A stretch of 62,654 nt of DNA, taken from positions 1-62,654 of the forward strand of contig NZ_JADYTJ010000014.1 of the NCBI RefSeq assembly GCF_021531075.1, in the 5' to 3' direction. Each line of letters opens with the position of its first letter. Positions within the stretch are counted from its first letter, which is position 1. The stretch is from Bacteroides caecigallinarum. GTDB taxonomy: Bacteria; Bacteroidota; Bacteroidia; Bacteroidales; Bacteroidaceae. Below are positions 1 to 7,664 of this stretch, in pieces. The translations under genes and the position numbers were made by a program. Under the pieces are notes generated by a model. The model was not told where the DNA came from. It did no database searches and worked only from the letters and a program-made list of their open reading frames with translations.

Positions 1-33
1 CATTAATATTCGCTATAATGAATATTACAAATA

Positions 34-50
34 CAAATTTATATAATTAT
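34..50 (-). promoter_or_regulatory. Candidate minus-strand promoter for a gene left of the window
   Basis: The minus strand reads TAAATTTG here, a match to the Bacteroides -7 element TAnnTTTG. The same 17-nt string recurs at 11636-11652 upstream of the type I restriction operon. No clear -33 TTTG is visible. It would fire leftward, out of the window. Confidence 0.4.
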
Positions 51-94
51 TTCAAACTATACTAACCTTACAAAGGTAAAAAACAGATGGAAAA

Positions 95-1192
95 TCATTG
101 TATTTTTCCCAATTTCTTCAAGCGGCTCCTTATTGCTCCCTGTGTACGTTCAAATATATCCGACAGCATACTGATGCTTTTACCTTCATCATACATGCGG
201 CAAAGCAATCTGTCCGTTTCATCATCCCATAGGACATAGGCATTTCCATGTTCGGTTCTTTTCTGCTCCACAGTATAGGCTTTCGTCTTTTCAGATTTTA
301 ATATAGCTGAAGCTTCATTTTTTAATGGAGAAGCATTATAGCTCTGCCTGCAAGGGATAACACCCCTCACCCCACCCTTTGGATTAGGAACGTCACCCTT
401 ATATCTTGGGATAAGGTGCATATGCACATGGAATACGGACTGACCGGCAGCTTCATTCACATTAATACCAATATTATATCCATCGGGATGGAACCTTTCG
501 TCTATTTTCTGTTTTACAAACTGAAGCATAACATTCATTGCTTCCCTCTCATGATTTGTCAGATCGAAATATGAAGCCACATGTCTCTTTGGAATAATCA
601 ACGCATGACCTGGAGATACGGGATAACCATCATAAAAAGCTACACACGTAGCCGTTTCACAAATAACCTCGACACGCCTTGCCAAACGACAGAACGGACA
701 CCCATTATTCTCCATTCTGGGTAGCTTATTAAAATGATTATACTGATACAACTCATAGCTGGAATTACACTCCAGACTTTTAAACGGAAGTTTCACATTA
801 CACTGATATGTATATTGCCTGTGAATAGCATGCAGTCTGAAACCCTCTTCCTTTAAATCCCTTCTTACAGCAAAGTAAGCAGTACCATCTGATTTAAGCA
901 GATTCGTTACATTCATCATCACTTCAGCCTGTGCATACGGCTCCAGAACATTAAGTACATAATTGCAGATTATAGTATCAAATTTTCCTTCCGGAAAATC
1001 CGGTCTATAATAATAGTCATAACCTGTTATATCATAACCTTGCCTGTGTAATTCGTCGGTATCAAAGCCATATCCACAGCCAAAATCTAGTATTTTGCCT
1101 TTTAGCAGATTATTATCTTTAAGGAAACGTGTCGGCACAGATAAATTTGTACGTTTAATTGCCGTCAAGTAAGGATGATTTATTTTTTCCAT
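95..1192 (-). CDS. Methyltransferase-HIT fusion protein with C-terminal helix-turn-helix-like domain
   Basis: This 365-residue protein has three parts. Residues 1-115 are a class I SAM-dependent methyltransferase, with motif I ILDFGCGYG at 34-42 and NYVLNV at 77-82. The pattern resembles the putative methyltransferases linked to DNA phosphorothioation (TIGR04096 type). Residues about 160-265 are a HIT domain, with C165/C168 and the histidine triad H255-x-H257-x-H259, a fold that hydrolyses or transfers nucleotides. Residues 316-365 look like a small DNA-binding helical domain with an ERTQGAIRSRLKKLG stretch. I chose the ATG at 1192: the longer frame begins with TTG at 1216 and would overlap the upstream gene. 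The HNH nuclease gene stops 4 nt upstream, so the two are surely cotranscribed. The substrate is unknown; a role in defence is inferred from the partner and the island. Confidence 0.8.
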   Translation of the reverse strand: MEKINHPYLTAIKRTNLSVPTRFLKDNNLLKGKILDFGCGYGFDTDELHRQGYDITGYDYYYRPDFPEGKFDTIICNYVLNVLEPYAQAEVMMNVTNLLKSDGTAYFAVRRDLKEEGFRLHAIHRQYTYQCNVKLPFKSLECNSSYELYQYNHFNKLPRMENNGCPFCRLARRVEVICETATCVAFYDGYPVSPGHALIIPKRHVASYFDLTNHEREAMNVMLQFVKQKIDERFHPDGYNIGINVNEAAGQSVFHVHMHLIPRYKGDVPNPKGGVRGVIPCRQSYNASPLKNEASAILKSEKTKAYTVEQKRTEHGNAYVLWDDETDRLLCRMYDEGKSISMLSDIFERTQGAIRSRLKKLGKIQ

Positions 1193-1196
1193 AATA

Positions 1197-2267
1197 TCAG
1201 TATTTCCAAGTTTCAAATCCCATATTTAGAGCTATCTGATTCATAGGAGTAAAAGTACGCTCAAAGACATTAAGAAATTCCATGTCACTCATATTTGCCA
1301 ATTCATTTGCAGTATAACCCAGCGAAATAAAATCTTCAAGTATTTTCGATTTCTTATCTGATTTTATAAAAGTTTTAAGCCCGTGTAATTGCATTGAAGC
1401 CAATTTAGGAAGATATATATTCAAATCAGGCAACCGATTGCTTTTCGATGAATTAATACTCCCATCAGCAGGAATCAGATTCCAAAGCAAATCATGCGAA
1501 ACAAAGCTCCACGGTATAAAATGATCAAGTTCATATTCATTTATATACAACTTCCGCCCTGTATAAATACAACTCACAGACCCCGAAAGCCTTATTATAT
1601 CATTCCAATAATGATGTTGTGCAGCCAGACTATTTCTAACCTCTGGTCTAATCAACTTATTAGGTATAGCAGGAACATTCGGATTTCTTGCCTGAAGAAA
1701 TAAAGTAAGATTCCAGTAGGCAAAATCCATCAACACTTTGTAATGTCTATGCAGAAAATCATCCCACTTAGGATTAAGATTGATATAGAATTCTTTCCCG
1801 TCCTTATGAATAGAATACAGACAATCATTCTCAAACATCTGCGAACGCCTCACCATTTCTCTGTCATCTGATGTATCAACCCACGGACGTAAAAACCTGT
1901 ATGGAACATTCAAAGTTAATGTACGTAACATTTTTTTTACTAAAGGACTCTCATTATATGATTTTATACCTTCTATTACTGCATCTACTCCTGAATCAAT
2001 AGGAATATTTATTTCCTTATGTAGCTGATTTACAATCCCATATAAAGAATCTGTTTTTCCGAACGATAGTTTAAAATAGTGTATAGGATACCAGGCATTG
2101 GCCACCATTCGCGTAACAATATCCCATACGTTTATATTTAAGTTTCCTGTCTTCGCATGAATCTGCATAATTGACAGGAACCAAAAATATTTATATGTGG
2201 CTACTGTATTATCGAATATTCTTCCTATTCGGTTGGTGGATAGTATGTTGTATTCTTTGATGTACAT
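1197..2267 (-). CDS. HNH endonuclease domain protein, partner of the methyltransferase-HIT fusion
   Basis: This 356-residue protein carries a C-terminal HNH nuclease domain at about 230-282: C233, the ELDHFIPWS block with D248/H249, then LWNLIPAD (N263) and the INSSKSNRLP block, where N272 and K275 fit the metal and phosphate ligands of HNH enzymes. Residues 1-225 form a largely helical domain that I cannot assign; it may recognise DNA or a modification. The gene starts at an ATG with a promoter-like TAAGTTTG about 30 nt upstream and ends 4 nt before the fusion gene. Its position just after a phase-variable type I system supports a defence role. A free-standing homing-type HNH is less likely because of the tight pairing. 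Confidence 0.75.
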   Translation of the reverse strand: MYIKEYNILSTNRIGRIFDNTVATYKYFWFLSIMQIHAKTGNLNINVWDIVTRMVANAWYPIHYFKLSFGKTDSLYGIVNQLHKEINIPIDSGVDAVIEGIKSYNESPLVKKMLRTLTLNVPYRFLRPWVDTSDDREMVRRSQMFENDCLYSIHKDGKEFYINLNPKWDDFLHRHYKVLMDFAYWNLTLFLQARNPNVPAIPNKLIRPEVRNSLAAQHHYWNDIIRLSGSVSCIYTGRKLYINEYELDHFIPWSFVSHDLLWNLIPADGSINSSKSNRLPDLNIYLPKLASMQLHGLKTFIKSDKKSKILEDFISLGYTANELANMSDMEFLNVFERTFTPMNQIALNMGFETWKY

Positions 2268-2294
2268 GATTTGTGATTAATAATATTACAATTG

Positions 2295-2302
2295 CAAACT
2301 TA
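2295..2302 (-). promoter_or_regulatory. Candidate promoter of the HNH/methyltransferase-HIT pair
   Basis: Minus-strand TAAGTTTG matches the Bacteroides -7 consensus TAnnTTTG, 28 nt upstream of the HNH start codon. No good -33 TTTG lies at the normal distance, so it is only a candidate. Confidence 0.4.
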
Positions 2303-2350
2303 TAAAAAAATGTTATTATTTTAAGCTATAATCAGTATGTTATTAAATCA

Positions 2351-2393
2351 ATAGCAGACCAGACCTATAATCATTTCAGGTCTAATCTGCTAT
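2351..2393 (-). terminator. Hairpin downstream of the recombinase gene
   Basis: Arms 2351-2366 and 2378-2393 pair over 16 positions with one mismatch and an 11-nt loop. The hairpin lies 8 nt after the recombinase stop. The T-run after it is weak, so termination may be partial. Confidence 0.5.
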
Positions 2394-2400
2394 CAATACC

Positions 2401-3258
2401 TTACCAAGTAATAACCTTATCAATTATAGCCTGTTGTTCACTGCTACTTCTCCTCAAGTAAATACGAGTTGTCTCAATACTCTCATGCCCCATCAGGTCG
2501 GCAAGTAAAGATATATCATTAAACTTCTCCAAAAAGTTTTTGGCAAATCGATGTCTGAAAGAATGAGGATAAACAACTTTTTCATTCATACCATATTTAT
2601 TGGCATAATTCTTAAGCTGCTGAGATATACCACGGGTAGTTATTCTTTCGCCAAATCTATTCAAAAAAATATAACCAGAACTTCTTTTTTGTCCTTCCAG
2701 CCAAACTATAGCTTCTTGTTTAAGTAATTTAGGAATATATATCCTCCTAATCTTACCACCTTTAGTATAAATATCATAATACCCCAAATAAATATGTTCT
2801 ACTTTCAATTGAATGAGTTCACTCACTCTTGCACCGGTAGCAGCCAAAAAACGAACGACAAAATACCATGTTAGATTATCTTCCATTTTCAGTTTCTTCT
2901 TTAAGAACTGATAATCTGCATTAGTAATTACATTTTCCAGATAAGAACGCTGTTGCACCTTAACAGATTTAAGACGAAGTTTTTGCTTGCCCATATATTC
3001 AAGATATTTGTTAATAGCTTGAATCCTAAGATTCACAGTTTTTGGTTTATAGGTATCTATCAAATAAGTCTTATAAACCAAAAGGTTTCGTTTGTTTAAT
3101 TCTTTGTGCCTCTTGTAATACTCTCTAACGGCATACATATATGCTGCAACCGTATTTCTCGCCATATTTGCCTGTACGAGTAGCATTTCAAATGTTTCTT
3201 CTGTCATATAATTATTTTTTATTGGGAACGACATTGTTCCATATATAATATAATTCAT
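2401..3258 (-). CDS. Tyrosine recombinase, probable hsdS invertase
   Basis: This is a tyrosine-type site-specific recombinase. An N-terminal SAM-like core-binding domain (about residues 20-95, NTVAAYMYAVREYY) precedes a catalytic domain with R144 (GARVSEL), a lysine in the TKGGKIRR hairpin, H232-x-x-R235 (PHSFRHRF), H258 (LMGHES) and the nucleophile Y267 (RIYLRR). It sits next to the silent hsdS cassette, and its 5' end is 3 nt from the inverted repeat at 3261, so it very likely inverts the hsdS segments. The start is uncertain: ATGs at 3258, 3234 and 3207 are all in frame. A start at 3207 would leave room for a promoter outside the invertible DNA. Recombinases of this size next to hsdS are common in Bacteroidales shufflons. 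Confidence 0.9.
   Translation of the reverse strand: MNYIIYGTMSFPIKNNYMTEETFEMLLVQANMARNTVAAYMYAVREYYKRHKELNKRNLLVYKTYLIDTYKPKTVNLRIQAINKYLEYMGKQKLRLKSVKVQQRSYLENVITNADYQFLKKKLKMEDNLTWYFVVRFLAATGARVSELIQLKVEHIYLGYYDIYTKGGKIRRIYIPKLLKQEAIVWLEGQKRSSGYIFLNRFGERITTRGISQQLKNYANKYGMNEKVVYPHSFRHRFAKNFLEKFNDISLLADLMGHESIETTRIYLRRSSSEQQAIIDKVITW
3225..3240. promoter_or_regulatory. Small palindrome at the recombinase 5' end
   Basis: GGAAC, six bases, GTTCC forms a dyad between two possible recombinase start codons (3207 and 3258). If translation starts at 3207, it would lie in the leader and could be an operator or a recombination accessory site. No direct evidence beyond symmetry. Confidence 0.3.
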
Positions 3259-4655
3259 TGAATTCCTATTATGAGAAGTTTATCGCTACAGGAGAAGTGA
3301 AGTGTATTGATGAGGAGATTCCGTTTGAAATACCTGTTACTTGGGAGTGGGTAAGATTGACTTATATAACTTATCTTATTGAAGATTGTCCCCATTCGAC
3401 TGCGAAAGATGAAGGTAAAGGTTATCCTTTGGTAAGAACACCTAATATCGGCTTTGGACGTTTGTCCTTAAATTGTGTACACAGAGTATCAGAAACAGTT
3501 TATAATCAGCGAAACGTTCGTGCTGTTCCACAAACGAACGATTTAATATTTGCTCGTGAAGCTCCTGCTGGAAATATTGCAGTTATACAAGAAGGGGAAA
3601 AAGTGTGCCTGGGCCAAAGAACAGTGTTAATTAGACCCTTTACCCAATATATTCTTTCCGACTATTTGGCATATTATATACTTGCTCCATCTTCTCAGCA
3701 AAATCTTGTAGACAAATCTTCAGGAACGACAGTGCCACATGTCAATCTCTCCGATTTTAGACGATATCTAATAGCATTGCCTCCTATTAAAGAACAACAT
3801 AATATAATTGATAAAATTTCAATGGTATTACCTTGGATTGAAAAGTATGGAGTTTTTTCAAACGAGTTACAGAATTTAAATATAGGTATTAATGATTTAT
3901 TAAAAAAATCAATTCTCCAAGAGGCTATTCAAGGTAAGTTTGTACCACAGATTACAAAAGAAGGTACAGCTCAAGAGTTACTTGAACAGATACGGCAGGA
4001 AAAACAGAAACTTGTTAGAGAAGGCAAACTCAAAAAGTCTGTTTTAACAGATTCCGTTATCTTCAAAGGTGACGATAACAAGTATTATGAGCAGATAGGG
4101 AAAATGAGTTATTGTATTGATGAGGAAATACCTTTCGAAATTCCCCAATCTTGGATGTGGACAAGACTTTCTTATATTGCAAACATTTATACAGGTAACA
4201 GTATTAGTGAAAATGAAAAGAGATTAAAATTTACAGATGTTGTAGGACGTTATTATATTGGAACTAAAGATGTTGATTTTAACAACAATGTTGTGTACGA
4301 TAATGGTGTTGCTATTCCCAAACAGTATGAACAAGATTTTAGAATTGCTCCCAACAATTCAATATTGATGTGTATTGAAGGTGGAAGTGCTGGAAGAAAA
4401 ATTGCAGTGCTGAACCAAGATGTATGTTTTGGGAATAAATTATGTTGTTTCTCTCCGTTTGTAGCAATAGGCAAATTCATGTACTATTATTTACTGTCAC
4501 CTTCGTTCTTTGAACTGTTTAATCAAAATAAAACAGGTATTATAGGTGGTGTAAGTATAGCAAAAGTAAAAGAGATATTGATACCCCTACCTCCAGTTAA
4601 AGAACAGCAACGCATTGTTGCACAAATAGAGAAACTATTTGAGCAACTGAAATAA
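3258..4655 (+). CDS. hsdS: Silent type I specificity subunit cassette (hsdS without N-terminal leader)
   Basis: This intact 465-codon frame lies opposite the active hsdS. It holds a first target recognition domain (about residues 25-205), a central conserved region (LLKKSILQEAIQGK, then a coiled-coil linker with DSVIFKGDDNKYYE), a second recognition domain (about 290-455) and the tail RIVAQIEKLFEQLK. It lacks the first roughly 65 residues and the promoter of the active gene, and begins inside inverted repeat 1 at a TTG. It is therefore a store of two spare recognition domains, expressed only after inversion. It meets the active gene tail to tail with a 21-nt overlap at 4635-4655. Confidence 0.85.
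   Translation: MNSYYEKFIATGEVKCIDEEIPFEIPVTWEWVRLTYITYLIEDCPHSTAKDEGKGYPLVRTPNIGFGRLSLNCVHRVSETVYNQRNVRAVPQTNDLIFAREAPAGNIAVIQEGEKVCLGQRTVLIRPFTQYILSDYLAYYILAPSSQQNLVDKSSGTTVPHVNLSDFRRYLIALPPIKEQHNIIDKISMVLPWIEKYGVFSNELQNLNIGINDLLKKSILQEAIQGKFVPQITKEGTAQELLEQIRQEKQKLVREGKLKKSVLTDSVIFKGDDNKYYEQIGKMSYCIDEEIPFEIPQSWMWTRLSYIANIYTGNSISENEKRLKFTDVVGRYYIGTKDVDFNNNVVYDNGVAIPKQYEQDFRIAPNNSILMCIEGGSAGRKIAVLNQDVCFGNKLCCFSPFVAIGKFMYYYLLSPSFFELFNQNKTGIIGGVSIAKVKEILIPLPPVKEQQRIVAQIEKLFEQLK
3261..3328. repeat. Inverted repeat 1, left copy (hsdS shufflon)
   Basis: It is the inverted match of 5911-5978: 61 of 68 positions agree, with a perfect 21-nt block (3261-3281) and a perfect 26-nt block (3303-3328). 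It encodes the NSYYEKF...CIDEEIPFEIP segment just before the first recognition domain. Exchange here would flip about 2.7 kb and swap both recognition domains. Confidence 0.85.
4047..4091. repeat. Inverted repeat 2, left copy (hsdS shufflon)
   Basis: It is the inverted match of 5127-5171: 44 of 45 positions agree, including a perfect 28-nt core at 4064-4091. It encodes the KGDDNKYYE segment before the second recognition domain. Exchange here would flip about 1.0 kb and swap only the second domain. Confidence 0.85.
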
Positions 4656-6167
4656 TTGTTCTATACGTTTAGCTATACGTTTCTGTTCTTCTATAGGAGG
4701 AATGCCTATTGGCAGATTGTAGAATAAATCTTTATTGAGGTGTGGAATTGCTGCACCTCTTTTTGAATTTCTCAACTCCTCTTTATAGAATAAGATGAAA
4801 GTCAAGATATATGGTTTCCAAATAGCAGAAGAGAGCCATAAATGCTTGAACGTACTCCCCATATATCCATTTTGTGGCACAGTGAATACTTCACCTGAAT
4901 TTTCACCATCAACAAGAATAATATTATCTCCAGCATAGACAAATCTGCCTTTTTCTATAATGGTTGCAGATGATTTTCCACGTAGGAACTTTGCATCCAA
5001 GCAAATGCCCTTTCCGTTTCTCTTTTCACCGTCTATCAGTTGGCATATATCTTTCAAACGTAATATAGCCCAGCTGTTGGGATATTCAAAAGGAAGCTCA
5101 ATTTCAACGATTTGTCCATTTAATCTCTCATAATACTTGTTATCGTCACCTTTGTAGATAACGGAATCTGTCAAAGCAGACTTCTTCAATTTACCTTCTT
5201 TAAAAAGTTTCAATTTCTCCAGTTGTATCTGTTCAAGTAATTCTTTTGCTGTTCTTTCCTCTGCTATTTGTGGAACTAACTTGCCTTGAATAGCCTCCTG
5301 CAGTATGGATTTTTTTAATAAGTATTGGATTTCTGTATTTAATTGATTTTGTTCTTCTTGTACTTTGGAATACCTTTCTACTAATGGTAAGGCCTCGGAC
5401 AACTTTAACGAAATACATATCTGTTCCCTTAAAGATGGAATGGGTATCAACAATTTCCTAATAGTCTCCATCGACAGACTCGGCTGAGCTGTGGATTTCT
5501 TGATTGCATTTACTCCTTTTTGTCCGCAAGGACTCATTAATGCAAAAACGGCATAATCTAAAGAAATGCTATCATCAAATGGTTCTATTTTTGCGACATT
5601 AGGAGCTAAGTGGTTTTTTCTTTCGGCAGGAAAAATGCAAGTGTCACCTATGCCTGCACCAATAAATGTCATTAACAAACATTTTTTGTTCAAAGAACTT
5701 CTTTCTAACTGACTTGACAACATTTCAGAAATAGCTTCATTCTTGTTTTCCTCAAAAAATCCCATACGAACATTTTGAGCACGTACTATTGGAACTGGAT
5801 TAGATGCTGATAGTGCTTCTTTGGTAAAAAACTTAGTGTATTCAAATCCAGCCAACTTTGTAACGAAAAAAATATTGCCAACTCGTTCCCACTTCCAACT
5901 TGCTGGAATCTCAAACGGAATCTCCTCATCAATACATTTAACCTCTCCCGTACCAAGAAACTTCTCATAATAGGAATTATCCTCACCACGGTAGATAATT
6001 GATTCATTTTTGTCTTTTTTTATTTTCTTTTCCTTAACTAACCTTGCTTTCTCCTCTCTAATACGTTCAAGGAGCACAGAGGCCGGCTCGTCATTAGGGT
6101 CTTGCGGTACAAGTTTTCCTTGTATCGCCCATTGAAGTATGCTGTTTTTTAATTGTTTTCCGTTCAT
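4635..6167 (-). CDS. hsdS: Type I restriction-modification specificity subunit (active copy)
   Basis: HsdS, 510 residues, sets the DNA target for the HsdM/HsdR complex. It is built as a duplicated module. Residues 1-85 (QLKNSILQWAIQGKLVPQ, coiled coil, SIIYRGEDNSYYEKF) precede recognition domain 1. A near repeat (LLKKSILQEAIQGKLVPQ, coiled coil, DSVIYKGDDNKYYE) precedes recognition domain 2, which ends in EEQKRIAKRIEQLFQLLK. Its start codon overlaps the Fic/Doc stop by one base (TAATG), so it is translated as the last gene of the hsdR operon. The silent cassette on the other strand and the shared inverted repeats mean the sequence read here is one of several possible forms. Confidence 0.92.
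   Translation of the reverse strand: MNGKQLKNSILQWAIQGKLVPQDPNDEPASVLLERIREEKARLVKEKKIKKDKNESIIYRGEDNSYYEKFLGTGEVKCIDEEIPFEIPASWKWERVGNIFFVTKLAGFEYTKFFTKEALSASNPVPIVRAQNVRMGFFEENKNEAISEMLSSQLERSSLNKKCLLMTFIGAGIGDTCIFPAERKNHLAPNVAKIEPFDDSISLDYAVFALMSPCGQKGVNAIKKSTAQPSLSMETIRKLLIPIPSLREQICISLKLSEALPLVERYSKVQEEQNQLNTEIQYLLKKSILQEAIQGKLVPQIAEERTAKELLEQIQLEKLKLFKEGKLKKSALTDSVIYKGDDNKYYERLNGQIVEIELPFEYPNSWAILRLKDICQLIDGEKRNGKGICLDAKFLRGKSSATIIEKGRFVYAGDNIILVDGENSGEVFTVPQNGYMGSTFKHLWLSSAIWKPYILTFILFYKEELRNSKRGAAIPHLNKDLFYNLPIGIPPIEEQKRIAKRIEQLFQLLK
5127..5171. repeat. Inverted repeat 2, right copy (hsdS shufflon)
   Basis: Inverted partner of 4047-4091, with one mismatch at 5155. It lies in the active hsdS between the central coiled coil and recognition domain 2. 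Confidence 0.85.
5911..5978. repeat. Inverted repeat 1, right copy (hsdS shufflon)
   Basis: Inverted partner of 3261-3328 within the active hsdS, just before recognition domain 1. The perfect blocks are 5958-5978 and 5911-5936. Confidence 0.85.
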
Positions 6168-6640
6168 TATTCGTAATCTTCTCCTTGTATTCCTAATTCT
6201 CCTTTGCTCATTGCATTTGCAATGTCTATTTTCAGTTTTTCGTCATAATCTTTACTTGTCATAAAGCTATTGACGATGCGCAGCAACAAGTCTTGGTCTA
6301 TATTCGATGCTGCCACATGGTAAATGACAGCTTCCAATGTGCGCATACAGATACATGCGTGCCAATAGTAATTATTTTTGTGTAAGAAGTACGCACCCAA
6401 AGTCAGTGCAATACGCTTATTTCCATCATTAAAGAAGTGCCCGGAACAGAATCTATACATTAGATAGGTCAGTTTGTCGGCAAAGGTTGGATAGTATAAA
6501 TCATTTTGCACAAAATCCAATGTCGCACGAATACCACCTTCATCACGCACTCCTTCAAAGCCTCCATCACTGGCATCAATCATTTTGCCATAGATGTTTA
6601 AAGCTTCATCGTAATCTATGTAAACAATTTCCTCACTCAT
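6167..6640 (-). CDS. Fic/Doc family protein inside the type I operon
   Basis: This 157-residue Doc-like Fic-fold protein has the full active-site motif HFFNDGNKR at residues 68-76. Fic enzymes move a phosphate-containing group (AMP, or phosphate in Doc) onto a protein target. The small size and the ending without an inhibitory helix resemble death-on-curing toxins. It overlaps the upstream regulator gene by 8 nt and hsdS by 1 nt, so it is translationally linked to both. The neighbour probably acts as its antitoxin or partner. Why a Fic enzyme sits between hsdM and hsdS is not known; it may guard the system or act on restriction subunits. Confidence 0.88.
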   Translation of the reverse strand: MSEEIVYIDYDEALNIYGKMIDASDGGFEGVRDEGGIRATLDFVQNDLYYPTFADKLTYLMYRFCSGHFFNDGNKRIALTLGAYFLHKNNYYWHACICMRTLEAVIYHVAASNIDQDLLLRIVNSFMTSKDYDEKLKIDIANAMSKGELGIQGEDYE

Positions 6641-7649
6641 CTTCTGACTGCTTTAAACGTTTAAGCACATCTTTGTTATCCGCTAAGATACGGTCAAAAT
6701 CAATAGACTGGTCACCAATGAATCGTTCAAACTCTTCAGGGGTAACAGATTGCAGGTAATCTGCTATATTACCATGATACGCATCCCTGAAGCTGAAATC
6801 CCTTGAAGCCATTTTGGTTCTCGCATCATTCAGATAAGGCTTCTGCATTGGATGTTCAGCAAGTTCGTTTACAATACGCTCCACTTCGTCAATGGTAAGC
6901 AACCTGCAAGCGTTTTCTTTAAATCGTTCACAGATAGCTGCACCCACCCCGTTTTCAAAAGAAGAGATGACCAACAGAACCTCTGAATAAAGCGTATGTC
7001 GAACATTATCCTTAGAGTCAAGTTTCAAAATTTCTCTGTATTCTTTGGCATTCTCTTTAAAAACAGCTTTGTAGATGAAATCCGTAATCTGAGAATATTT
7101 ATATGTCGGATGCCCATCCACATATTTATTAATGGCAGAGGTAAGATTTTTACGATAGTTTTCTTCTGTGATTGCAGCAGGAAGATAATTTACATCCCTG
7201 CGATTTATATATTTTGTTCCTCCACCAGTCTTTTCGTTGATAGTGGTAATCACAAGATCCAAGATAATACTACGGACCTTTTTAGCTTTCTCGCTCTCTG
7301 TAAGCAGCATACCTATATTCAAGAAAGAGCGGAAGTTAAACAATCCAAGTTGGGTTGTTTTGCTCGCCTCATTAATAAGGTGAGCAAATTCTAACTTAAA
7401 CTCTTTCAGCTGTTTACCCTTACATAAAATATATCCATTATGTTTCAGCTCGTCAGAATTTGATTGCAGATAACGATCTATCGTAGATGTATCAACTTCA
7501 TAAAAGTCGGCAACCATTTTTTTTGTAAAACGATATTCTCCCTCAAAGAGCATTCCTTCAATGTCAAGATGCTCCTGTACTTTACTGATAGCAAAACGGT
7601 TGTTAAGTACATTTTGCCTTTCTATGTTTGAGATGGTCAAATCTTTCAT
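6633..7649 (-). CDS. RhuM/ORF6N-like DNA-binding protein, putative partner of Fic/Doc
   Basis: This 338-residue protein has an N-terminal winged-helix-like part (about residues 40-85, RFTKKMVADFYEVDTSTIDRYL) like the RhuM and phage-regulator families. A middle part (TTQLGLFNFRSFLNIGMLL) and a helical C-terminal half often travel with Fic proteins. It starts 15 nt after hsdM and overlaps Fic/Doc by 8 nt. The likely role is antitoxin or regulator of the Fic partner, by context only. No catalytic motif was seen. Confidence 0.65.
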   Translation of the reverse strand: MKDLTISNIERQNVLNNRFAISKVQEHLDIEGMLFEGEYRFTKKMVADFYEVDTSTIDRYLQSNSDELKHNGYILCKGKQLKEFKLEFAHLINEASKTTQLGLFNFRSFLNIGMLLTESEKAKKVRSIILDLVITTINEKTGGGTKYINRRDVNYLPAAITEENYRKNLTSAINKYVDGHPTYKYSQITDFIYKAVFKENAKEYREILKLDSKDNVRHTLYSEVLLVISSFENGVGAAICERFKENACRLLTIDEVERIVNELAEHPMQKPYLNDARTKMASRDFSFRDAYHGNIADYLQSVTPEEFERFIGDQSIDFDRILADNKDVLKRLKQSEDE

Positions 7650-7664
7650 ATCACTTTACAATAG

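Noticed and set aside
1192-1216. TTG start of the methyltransferase-HIT gene at 1216
   Set aside because: An ATG at 1192 sits 4 nt after the upstream stop and leads directly into the conserved start of the domain; the TTG would force an overlap.
2401-3258. The tyrosine recombinase as the integrase of a prophage or conjugative element
   Set aside because: No phage or transfer genes and no attachment site are present; it abuts the hsdS inverted repeats, which explains it better.
3258-4655. The plus-strand hsdS as a dead pseudogene
   Set aside because: The frame is intact through both recognition domains and shares matching inverted repeats with the active gene, so it is better seen as a silent cassette.
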